DNA from: Ectocarpus siliculosus
Taxonomy: Eukaryota; Sar; Phaeophyceae; Ectocarpales; Ectocarpaceae
NCBI GenBank assembly: GCA_000310025.1
Contig: FN649735.1
Location: 1,844,715-1,898,331 of the forward strand
DNA: 53,617 nt
Reading direction: 5' to 3'
Shown here: positions 20,570-31,100 of the stretch, one piece after another
Layout of the letters: each line of letters opens with the position of its first letter
Numbering within the stretch: position 1 is the stretch's first letter
Position numbers and translations under genes: made by a program
The notes under the pieces: model-generated
The model's database searches: none
Seen by the model: the letters and a program-made list of their open reading frames with translations, nothing else
Told to the model about the DNA's origin: nothing

Positions 20570-21775
20570 GAACCGGCAATGCTATTTGCTCTACCGGTGG
20601 AGTGCTTACTATTATTTGCTCCACCACTTTTATCGTAAGACTTGGATCAGGCGCATCCCCGCCCACAGAGCTCCAATCAACCTTACACCAATTGCATCGT
20701 GTAGGCATGGGCTACAGCTACACTGAAAAGCTGCGAAGCTGAATCAGTGGCTGCGGAGATACGCTGAAAGAAGGGGGAATCCGCAGCATCTCAGGAAGTA
20801 GTCATCATCTCGAGCTTCCGTCCACACAGCTCCGGTTGACCCCAAACGTTTTGCATCGTGTTTGCACGGTCCATACCGTTCATGCAAGCCATCGGAAACT
20901 CACAATGCGATATGTTCCTGCAGAGGTATGGTCAACAGAGGGGTTCCGCAGCATCTAGGAGGTGGTAAATGTCATTGACTACTGTTTTTCCTCACTACTG
21001 TAGTCCCGCTACCTCCCGTCACGGCTGAACTGCGCCTAAATCTGACCGCACCGTTTTGGCACGGCTCACATCTATCATTCAAGCCATCGGGCACCCCAAT
21101 GGGACCAGTGGGTGCAGAGAAACGCCCACCCACGCGGGCTCATCAGTAACTCAAAGGCCGGTGGAGCGGATAGGCCATATCTGCTCCACCAGGCCAAACT
21201 CTATCCAGAGGGCGTCCTGTTGCCCTACGAAGACTTGTATTGTGCCGGCACCGCTCACAGCCATCTATCATGCAAGCCATCGGGCACCCGATCGGATTAG
21301 TGGGTGCAGAGAAACGCCTATCCACGGGGGCTTGGGGGCTCAAAGGGCGGCGGAGCAGATTGGCCATATCTGCTCCACAGGCCAAACCCTATTTATAGGG
21401 CAAAGCCTATCTACAGGGCGTCGTTTAACCTACGAAGACTTGCATTGTGTTGGCCCACAAAAATCTTACAGGTCATCGAGAACGTCGTTCAGATCGGCAG
21501 ACGCAGAGAAACGCCCACCCAGGGGGGCTCGACGACTCAGAGGCCGGTGGAGCAGATTGGCCTATATCCGCTCCACTAGGCCAAACTCTATCTCTAGGGC
21601 GTCGTTTGCCCTACGAAGATTTGCGTTGTGTTGGCACGGCGCACAACTATCATAAAAGCCATCGACGACGTCGTTTGGATCGGTGGACGCAGAGAAACGC
21701 CTATCCAGGTGTCCATCCCCACGGTGGGCGGAGGAGGGGGGGGGGGGCGCTCGTGTTTCGTGGCCCGAGGCAAGC
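20570..21775. repeat. Tandem array of about 190-bp units with a conserved hairpin
   Basis: The marker GCAGAGAAACGCC recurs at 21114, 21305, 21503 and 21689 (periods 191, 198 and 186). Each unit also carries CTACGAAGA(C/T)TTG followed by a TGTTGGCAC-type segment and AAGCCATCG. Older, degenerate units are visible back to about 20570 (GCATCGTGTTTGCACGG near 20855 and GCATCGTGTAGGCATGG near 20695). Every unit holds an inverted repeat, GGTGGAGCAGAT ... ATCTGCTCCACC, around a short GGCC loop. Nothing in it is convincingly coding. Confidence 0.85.
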
Positions 21776-23381
21776 AACATGGACACACCTTACCAATGAA
21801 TCCAGAGACAAGCATGTCGTGGAGTTGTTCCCACTCATGAAGGCCACCTGTCTATGATCACTTATCGCCCAAGACACTGCGTGATTATGGGTTAGAATAG
21901 TCACTTTACAGTGGGATGCGTGTCCCAGACGATCGGCTGTCAGCTCTGTCTCACGTCAACTCGCAACGGACATTCAACTCTTGGTTCTCTTCGTTGAAAA
22001 AAACACCGCCACAATATCCGAAACGCTACTCATGCAAACGCAAACGCCAGTGCAGGGCCCAACAAACCCGGGAAACACAAAGATCAAAGCCGCCCGCCGC
22101 TCAGTCCGAGCGGGCGGCACAACAGAACACAGTAAGCACGCACGGAAGGTGGTCAAACACCCCGGGCGGTTATTATTACAGCCTTCCATCCAAAGACATC
22201 ACTATTATCATCTTCGAATACAACCGAGTTGGCAGCGGCCGGGTGAGGGACGGAGGCAACGACTTCCGTCATTTCAGATGGTTGTACGTGCAACAGGGCT
22301 TCCACACGGCCTCCTTTCCAACAACACACCGATGCGCGTATCCTTGGCAGTACTACGCAAAGGGATGAACGAAAGCAACGGCCGCCGTGCTACCACACGC
22401 CAAAACAAACATGTCAACTTTCTTACCCTTTAGAACAACGCACCAAACACCGTTCGTGCTAAAAAAAACAAAACATTTATCGTGCGCATACAATGAGCTG
22501 TTCTCAAGACAGCCCTTCCCCCACCCCTTACACCCCCATGCAACTTCATCAAAACTCTACCCTCACCCGCCACCCAAAAATATCGGCCTTACGCAGCCTC
22601 TGGCAAGAAATAAACAAAAACCGAGGACTACAATGCCAACCCAATGACACCAAAAGCGATGCGCCCTTGCTTCCGGTCAGCCGCTCTTGTAGTTGTTGTA
22701 TTTCCTTCTAGTCAGTGTGTGCCGCTTTCACCTGTTCGTGACGCAAGAGGCACCCGGCAGAAGACAGCGCCACGAAGGCATGCGCACACGGAAACGACTT
22801 CAACTATCGCTGAGGAATGCAGTTCGGGAGTGATACGAAACAAGGACATGGACATTCCGACATCCTAGAACGGTGCTGCGCTTCCATGCTGCTTTTCCGT
22901 ACAACCGACGACCTAACATCACCAAGCGCGAAGCAATGATGGAAGGGTTTCATGGAGGAAGCGCTCTCTACACCGGTAGTATAGCCTTCGCACGTTTGTC
23001 GATTAAGTAAACATGTTGGATGAAGCATGCAATCGGGGATTTTGGGCTACGGTTAGGGAAAAGGGTCTGCGTACCCCCTCCCTGTTCTATTTCCTCATAC
23101 AACCTTACTTTCTCGCGAAAGGCGGTCCTTCTGAACGGGCATCACAGCAGCAAAATCACGCGCCACACCACAGAACACACCTAGTACTTATCCCAGGCAG
23201 AATCGCCGCACTTACGTACGTAACCGAGAAGTGGACGCTTTCCCCCAGAATATTTCGGAGGCGGGGACGATAAAACGAGCCGTTACGACGCAAACAACGA
23301 CACGCCGAGTACCAATACGAAACCACACACAAGGCGTCGGATGCGCGCCACACCACCACACCCTATTCCGACCGTACGTAC
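21776..23381. other. Region without a recognised gene; downstream part of the HU gene
   Basis: No family-like protein is visible on either strand. The last HU exon (a few C-terminal codons) and its 3' UTR should lie here on the minus strand, but I could not place them. No repeat structure is obvious. Confidence 0.4.
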
Positions 23382-26300
23382 CATGTCCTTGAAGGCCTTC
23401 GACGCTGAGAACGCCGGCGCCGTGGTGGCCTTGATCTTGAGCTCCTCGCCCGTGCGCGGGTTGCGGCCCGTGCGACCCTTTCGCGCGCGTCCCTCGAAAG
23501 TCCCGAAGCCCTGCAGGCTGATCTTGTTCCCGTCTGCCCCAACCAATCACAACGGAGGTTGAGTTGTCGCGGGGATGGACGAGTTAACTTGGCGGGCGAT
23601 AGAAAGAGTGCTGTTGTTGTGTTGCTGTTGAAAAATCACAACAGTGTTGGTTTCGCAAAGAATCACACAACACCGACCAGAAAATACGATACGCAAAATC
23701 CATCGACAGATATACATGAGGCCAACAACATGATACTTTTCTTCACTCGCAGGCGAACACAATCATCAAATAAATATAGCCGTCCAAGCACACGCCCCCA
23801 AGGCGACCATTCAGTTTAGGATGCACACGAAAAGTCCCCCTGGTTTGGTTTTTGTCCCGAGGACAATGTCCACAGACGCCCACAGCTCCACGGCCGTCGA
23901 ACCCGACGCTCGTGGATACGGCGTCGGTTGTTGCTTTTCAAATGCCCCAACACACCGTTGAAACGCCCGCCTGCGGGCACAGCTATTTATGTGTGAGGAA
24001 AGTTGGAGACACACGATCCTCAACATCCAGCGCCGAAATTCTTGCTTGGATTTTCATGGGCAAATACACCGACCAAATAAGGCGCCGGGAACGATTTCCC
24101 TCGAAAATGTAGTATCATGCTGTAAACACCACGACGTTTCTAGAGAAAAAAGTCAAAGGTTGCCCATAACGAGGACCAACCTCCCGGAAACGAACACTAC
24201 GACAGACGCACCCCAAACGCGCTTAAAAATAGAGTAGCGTCAACCGTTTTCGGTAACCTTTACGCTAGGTGGTAGGTTGTTCAAACTTGTTCGGGTACGA
24301 AGGAACACTGGCGGAAAAGGTGTTTGTAGACATCGGCATGGACGGACCATACCAATGTGCCCCCGAACCCCCCCCGGTCGAAACTCGCATCGATTCCCTT
24401 CATGCGAACCTGAGAACAAACTCAGGGCTTTCGTTCTTTGTTCCCCTTCAAGTTAAGCCCACGGGGCGAGAACAACACAGGCTTCGCTGACAAGGTCTTC
24501 GAGATCAACACGTTACGGTGATCGCATGAGGCATCGAACTCATCAAGCGACGGCCAGCGAGGGGTGGTGTTCCGATTGCCCGACGCAAAAGTTAACCTTT
24601 TCGTCCATGCCAAAGTGCCCAAAAGGTATTAATTAGTTCGCGGGGGAGGGGAGGGCGTACTCTTATGTTTTGCATGCCTTAGCGGTTAGACCATTGACCA
24701 CACGTCCCCGAGAGGACGGAGCATTGTCCCCACTGGACCGATCACCGATGGCCAATCGTTCCTTCCTACTTTGCCAAAGGTGGCTCAAAAATGTCTTCCC
24801 TAGTCTATCTATCCTAACGATATCACTCCCCGCCTATTCAAACCACTTCCTACTCCCCAGTACATCTACCGCCCTCTCTTCTCTATTCCATGCCTCAAAC
24901 ATCTCCCAGTACCTCCCTTGTATTTTTCCCAGCTCAGACATGTACACGTCCCTCTCCTTTTCATACAACTGACATTCCGCGACTACATGAACACGGTCTT
25001 CGCGTTCGAAGCCGCAATCACGTTTGAACTTGTCGTCTTCGTCGTCTACCGTCCTATGTCTTCGTCGACGTTCTCGAAGGCGTATGTCCCCGGTCCTGAA
25101 TTTGACCTTAAGCTTTGTCCCTGCATCCATTGGTCCATGTAGGTAATCCTTGAACCCTATTCCTTCTTTCAACATTCCGTACACTTCTAGACCCTCCTTA
25201 TCCTTGGTTTCTTTCCTTAGATTCTGTTCTTCTCTCTCGGCACAAGCAACAGACATCTTCTCATTGAACCCCTGTAGACCCTCCGTTTCCAGCGTTTCAT
25301 CTTCGTCGATTCCGAACCCCTTCCATACGTCCTCTACAACCTTGACCCATTCCGTGGGTTGTCTACCCCTCTTTTTGTTTGCCCACTTCGCCTCCCATAC
25401 TATTCTCAGCAGCCTCTCCTCTCCCATCCCGCACATGCGATACTGCCGTGTCAGCTTCCTTGCGTCTCTTCTCGACCGTAGGGATTGGATCCCCATTTCT
25501 GCCCTGACGGCTGCATTACTTGTGCGCTTGGAGCATCCTAGGATGATTTTCGCTGCTCTCATCTGCGCCGCCTCGAGTTCTTTCACTACCTTCTTATTTC
25601 CTTCCCATACTTTTCCGGCGTACTCTAGCGGCGGTACGATTACGGGGGGGGGGGGGGGGGGGATCAACCTTCACGGTAAGTCGGGAGGGTTTTTACTCAC
25701 CGGCGACTTCCTGCATGACGACGTCCGTGAAAGCGGCCAACGCCGCTTCGGCCTGGTTCTTGTCCAGGTTGCTTCGCTCCGCAATCGCCTCGACTACCGC
25801 CGGCTTCCTCAAGTTAACCGACGCCTTTCCAGTTAGCGAACGGGCATGTGAAACAGAAAAAACAGGCTCAAGAGTACGTACGTCCAGCAAGTCCAGCAGA
25901 TTGTCCTACACTTGATGATGATCTCTTGCACGGACTTTGCCGCGTTAAAGACAGTTTATCGCCCGGCTTCAACCAGAAGACTTGCGTGTGTAGCACCAAG
26001 AGAATCCAAGAGTGCGGCTTGGAGTGTCCAGGGTGTCACATATGATATGAGCAAGGAAGAGAGGTTGGTGCAGTTTGAGGCTGGCGGGAGAGTAAACGAG
26101 CCTCTTAATCTAAACCGCAAGGGGCGGATTCGAATCAACGAAAGCCCCCGGGGGCGTCGGAAAACCATGTAGACATTTCTCTGATTCGGTGCGAACTTCT
26201 GAACCAAGATGACATGCATATCGTCCGGCACCTCATGTATGACAAAGTAGTAAATACACCAGCGCCGAGAGAACGACGAAGACCACTTAAATCTGTCCCG

Positions 26301-27537
26301 AAACTGCCCTGTGATTGTGATGTAAATTTTGAAAAATAAACTTCCTCAGCCGTCGGGTGAGGCGTACCATCGACGGCACATGACGGTAGGCCCGGGATTG
26401 CGGTCTTGGAGGGAGAGATGATCCAGAAATGTACCCACACCCTAACAGATGGGCAACAGGAGTCGAGGGACACCGTCTCAAGACGGAAGACAGGGCTCAG
26501 CGAGGGGCCGGGTTCCATCAGCCTGAAGCGCATGGCAAATCGCACACATGTTGTAGTCTACGTGCACGCAATGCACACTGCTGTAAGATACCGTACATTG
26601 GTGACGTAATGACTCACGCCCCCCTGGATCGATTTTCAAAGCTCGATTACTCCACGATGAGAGGATTCATGTACATACATCAAACGATTCGTTTTCACAA
26701 ACCTCTCGACGAGATGGTTCCAACGCCGACTGTGGGTATATCTCGCTCAATGGGTAGTCTTTCTGTGTGTGTAATTATTTTTCCTTTAAAGAGGGCACCG
26801 CCACTCTCCTATGCTGTGGAGCAATCCAGCTTTGAAAATCGGTCCAGAGGGGGGGTGATATCTTCTATCACCCACGTTACATGTACAGCAGTAAGTAGTA
26901 AGGAGCAAGTAGTAAGGAGTGGGGAAGATGAACTCCCGCGCGCTCCACGTCTGGAACAACGGAGATTTGAAAAAAGGAGCGTGATGCCACGATTTCGCCC
27001 TCAAAACCAAGGCCTCAAACCATGCAAAAAGCCAGTGATAATTCATTGTTATGTCCACGGCGATTGCCTTTGCACGGGGCTGCCTCTCTACTCACTCTCT
27101 ATTACTGTCATTTCCCTCTCTCGCCCTCTTTGCCTCTTTCTCTCTCTCTCGAATGATCTATCTATCTTTTCTTCGAGGGGCTACGGCGGGGCTACACATG
27201 AAGACATGACGCCAAATCAAAACCCAACGTTATTCGCCGTTGTGTGCCAGTCGTCTCGGGAGTGACGCAGTGCAACAGAGGCAACGTCGTAGGCCAATAA
27301 GGTCGACAGCATTACCCAATGGAAGCTGCCGTGCGCATAGCACCCACTCACATCACTGCCTTCGTCGGAGGCTGCAGCCTTCAGGGAGGTCGAGGCCACT
27401 CCCCTCCTCACGATGTTGTTGTTGCTGCGCGCCGCAACCGAGACGCAGTTGGAGAGGACCAGCCCTCCCGTGGGACCAACGAAGCCTTGTCCGGACTGAG
27501 CCCGGAACGCGAGAGCAAGAAGCAGAGAGCACTTCAT
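23382..27537 (-). CDS. HU/IHF-type DNA-binding protein, predicted plastid nucleoid protein
   Basis: HU proteins bend and compact DNA in bacteria and plastids. Exons on the minus strand: 27537-27352, 25824-25701 and 23533-23382; a short last exon is not located. Joins are phase 0 and phase 1 with good GT..AG sites. Exon 1 (62 residues) has a hydrophobic signal sequence (MKCSLLLALAFRAQSGQG) followed directly by FVGP, the Phe-led bipartite plastid signal of heterokont algae, then a Ser/Arg-rich transit peptide. Exon 2 gives the helical half (RKPAVVEAIAERSNLDK). Exon 3 gives the HU signature GFGTFEGRARKGRTGRNPRT, then AFSASKAFKDM, which is a few residues short of the normal end. Linking exon 1 to the HU exons is inference from phase and order. 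Intron 2 holds a LINE fragment and intron 1 a foldback element. The gene is divergent from the kinase gene, 632 bp apart. Confidence 0.75.
24640..25663 (-). mobile_element. 5'-truncated LINE (non-LTR retrotransposon) fragment in HU intron
   Basis: An open frame at 24834-25640 on the minus strand reads like the C-terminus of a LINE reverse transcriptase: LEYAGKVWEGNKKVV, AQMRAAKIILGCSKRT and RAEMGIQSLRSRRD, then a Cys/His cluster (DCGFEREDRVHVVAEC). It begins abruptly at a run of 18 or more C (G at 25644-25663 on the plus strand). Past the stop comes a 3' UTR that ends near 24640 in a pyrimidine-rich tail. The last 110 bases resemble the segment at 32700-32830. The reverse transcriptase core is not included. 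Confidence 0.8.
26578..26891. mobile_element. Foldback/MITE-like element in HU intron 1
   Basis: Inverted arms of about 80 bases: CTGCTGTAAG ... CCCCCCTGGATCGATTTTC on the left, and the reverse complement of nearly the same sequence on the right (GAAAATCGGTCC ... GTACAGCAG). The best stretch is GATTTTCAAAGCT at 26631, facing AGCTTTGAAAATC at 26828. There is no coding capacity. The ends (TACAGCAG) resemble those of the larger element at 52421. Confidence 0.65.
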
Positions 27538-28169
27538 CGTTGATGCTGCTGTTGTTCTCGTTGGAGGTACGCCACAGAGAGAGCAAGAGAGAGGCTGTGC
27601 TGTGCTGTGAGTTCCAACAGCGCCATTTTGCAAAGCGCGGAGTTCCAAACTGAGGGGAACGGATTCGTCAAAATCTGAAACCGTCGTTGCATTTTTTGTG
27701 TTTTTATTCCGTTTCGACGTACTGCTTTAGAATCAGCCCGCCCTTTTCATGAAGGATTCTTTGGTTGTTGTTGCGTTCTGATTCTTCCGGTGGGCCGCCA
27801 TACGCGGAAACGGGTGGAAAGTGGAAAGCCTCGGCCCAGGCCTCTGGCGAAAAAAACTTCTTCCCTTGTAAAGCACAGCATGCCCATCTCGGGTTGCGGT
27901 TCTCTGCAACCAGCAAGATAGACAGATGGGGCTGAGAGCAAACGAAAGGGTTCGTTCGACACTCATGTTCCTATCCGCACGTTCGCTGTCGCAGACAAGA
28001 CACAAGAATTCCCGTCAATAGTAACAGCAGTCTCAAGATTCTGACTTGGCGTTAAAATCAAATTCACAAGAATTGAAGCTAACTGTTGAGAGGCGTCAAG
28101 TAGCAGTCAGCCCGCTGTCCCTATACTGCTGTGTTGGGTCCGAGATACTAGGAGAAGCGTGGCGGCAAG
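27538..28169. promoter_or_regulatory. Divergent intergenic region between HU (-) and kinase (+)
   Basis: This 632-bp region between two head-to-head start codons must contain both promoters and 5' UTRs. No TATA box or other motif stands out. Confidence 0.5.
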
Positions 28170-31100
28170 ATGGAAGACCCCGACATTTTCGGCGACATCA
28201 GCCGGATGCACCAAAAGCAAATCACGATTCACGCTGGGGACGAGGGTCTGGCGGAGACGGGACGCGTCTTGTATGTGGAGCCAGACTGGACGACGGACGA
28301 TCTGCTGCAGGCCGCGGGCAGGCGGCTAGACCTGGTCTCGACCCCGAAGAGGATGTTCAATTGCAATGGTGAGGGCGTGAACCTTTGTGAATGTATTGTA
28401 GTCTAGTGCCTGCACGGAGACGTGTTGCAGACGTCTGTTGGTTCTACCTCCTTGATTCACCACGAAGTAATGTGATTCAGATGCTGCTCCTAACTGTACA
28501 AAATATTTCGCAGTTTGACTGTGGACTACTGAAACATACCCACAGAAGGGAAGGGGCCCAGCTGCAACCCCCTTATGGTGCGACCGTGTGCATAACATCA
28601 ACGCTAGAGGCGCTGGGGGGTTATAAGCCTACGTGATCTTCATCTGCCAACATCTATCCATTCCTGCTTTTGAGGAACAGGATCAGATTCGAGCGTCTAC
28701 AATGGTAGGAACATGTTTATCGTTGAGGATGCCCCGTCTCCTGCATAACATGTGTTTGATTAAAACCAGGTTGACTCGCTGCCGCTGAGATGATCACGTT
28801 ATAATCGTTCCTTAGCAGAGCTTTACTGAGGGTCTGGCCTCCTGGCCCAATAGACTGTTCCGTTCCAAGTCACACAGGAATCCTCTCCCTACCCCTGAAA
28901 CACATGGTATTGGTTGTGAGTACAGCAGAGGTGGATGTAGCGTCAAGTTGTCTACATAGGCAAGTGTCCCCTGTGGTCATGGGCACAGTATTGAAGCAAG
29001 AGCACGGTGACGGTGAAGGGACATTGTAACTTTAAGGTGTGCGTGTGCGTGACACGCAATCCAATGGGCTAGGCGGACAACGGCAACAACTGACGTATCT
29101 ACTTGAAAGAGTATGGACAAGTTCCTTATTTGAGGAAGCCGTGCATATGATGAGAACGTTTCGGGTCTAAACGTACTACCCCTGTCCGTGACATGAGTTG
29201 GCTGTAGTTTTTCACAGACTGGTAGGTACCCCAGGTGCTGGGAGGTAGGGCAAGCCAGGAATTTTGAATTTTCTACGTAGAGCGGAATTTGCTTTTCGTG
29301 CTTTAACGATTACAATTGGTTATATCTTCCCGTTGCCGATGCAGCATGCTGCAGTTGCTCTCTACGGTCGCAAATGCTGCTAAACACCCGCCAATGTTCC
29401 GCGAGAGAAACAAGTTGTGACGAACGCGTGTCCAAATCGTACATTTTCTTCATCGAACCAACCCTATCAAGGCATGGAGGTGGCCGACGTTATGATGATC
29501 GAAGATCGCGAGGTGATATTCTTCACGCAGGGAGGGGACTACGTGGCGCCGCTCTTGGCAGACGGGGACGATGCGGACGGCGGCGGCTCAACCTCCGGTC
29601 TGCCTGCGGTGGTCGGTGCCTACAAGGTACTCCGTTCGAGTGATTGACCATATCGCAGACAATACACATCACATCTGGGCTTGTTTCCGAGCACTGGAAA
29701 GCCTGTTTGGCAAACGCTGCCGGCCAGCACCTGGGGTACCTACCAGTCTGTGAAAAACTACAAGCAACTCATGTCACGGAAGGGGTAGTACGTTTAGACC
29801 CGAAACGTTCTCATCACATGCACGACCTCCTGAACTAAGGAACTTGTCCATACTCTTTCAAGTAGATACGTCAGTTGTTGCCGTTGTCCGCCTAGCCCAT
29901 GGGATTGCGTGTCACGCACTCGCGCACCTTAAAGTTACCAATGTCCCTTCACCGTCACCGTGCTCTTGCTTCAATACCGTACATGACCACAAGGGGGACA
30001 CTTGCCTCGACAACTTCACTGTACATCCAAAGCCTTACATATATGCCATTGTGCTTGTCGCCGCGCGCTCAACGACCAGGTGAACGAGTTTCTGGGCAAG
30101 GGCGGCTTCGGGGAGGTAAGGGTCGGCGAGCACCAGCTCACAGGGGAGCGGGTAGCGCTGAAATTCTTGAGGAAGAGCGCCATCGCGGACATGGGGGCGG
30201 CGGAGCGGACCACCACCGAGATTCAGTGTGAGAAGCCATAGAACAGGGAGGTGTTGTGCCTTTAGGGTGCTTTCGACACTCAGTCGTAGAATGAGCGGTG
30301 ACCTGTAGTAGTCGGTTGGGTGGCAGCGTCGGCTTAGTCTTGGTCCTGTTTTGGTGTAGAGAATGAAGGCACCCGGAAGGGTGAACTGAGGAAGCGAGCG
30401 ACCCCGTGGATCCGTTTGGACGCAGTAACTACTCGCCGTACACCGGGGACAGGGGGCGTGCGTCGACGAGCCCGAGACTTGTGCTGTTCCTCGCCGAGCG
30501 TGATTTGTTCGTGGGACCTAGCTCGCTCCCCTCTTGACCATAACTGTCTTCTAAACAACGCACCGAGGCCACAGCCGCATTGCATGTACTCCCCCATTTC
30601 AGTCCCCTGCCAAGCACGAAGTCAACGACAGCCATAATTCTCATAGAGGCCTATTTCATGCAAGAAATCCGACGAATTCTGCTAGGAGAGTGGAGTTCTG
30701 CAAGCTTCGTCGATTGTGATATCCTTACACGCTCCGTGCACCCTTTGTTTGCTTTCCCTGTACACTCTCTTGCCTGCCAGGTCTCACGGCGCTGAAGCAC
30801 CCGAACATCATACGCCTCGTGCAGCACATCAACTCCTCGCAGAACGTCATCATGGTGTTTGAGCTGGCGGAAGGGGGTGACCTTTACCAGTTCCTGTGTG
30901 GGGCGCCCGGGCAGCGTGTGGACGAGGAGGAAGGGAGGGCGGTCTTCCGGCAGGTTGGATTATTGCACATTCGTCTGCTGCTGCTGTCAAACTGCTACGA
31001 ATGCATGCTAGATTAAGCCGTTTTCGTGGAAGCCACCCAGCCGGACAGTCTTGATTCACGCCTTTTCTCAGCATTTTCCCCCTCATTCAATGCTGTCATT

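Noticed and set aside
20570-21775. LTR of the gypsy element
   Set aside because: The sequence is tandem, not a single long terminal unit, and no copy exists on the other side of the element.
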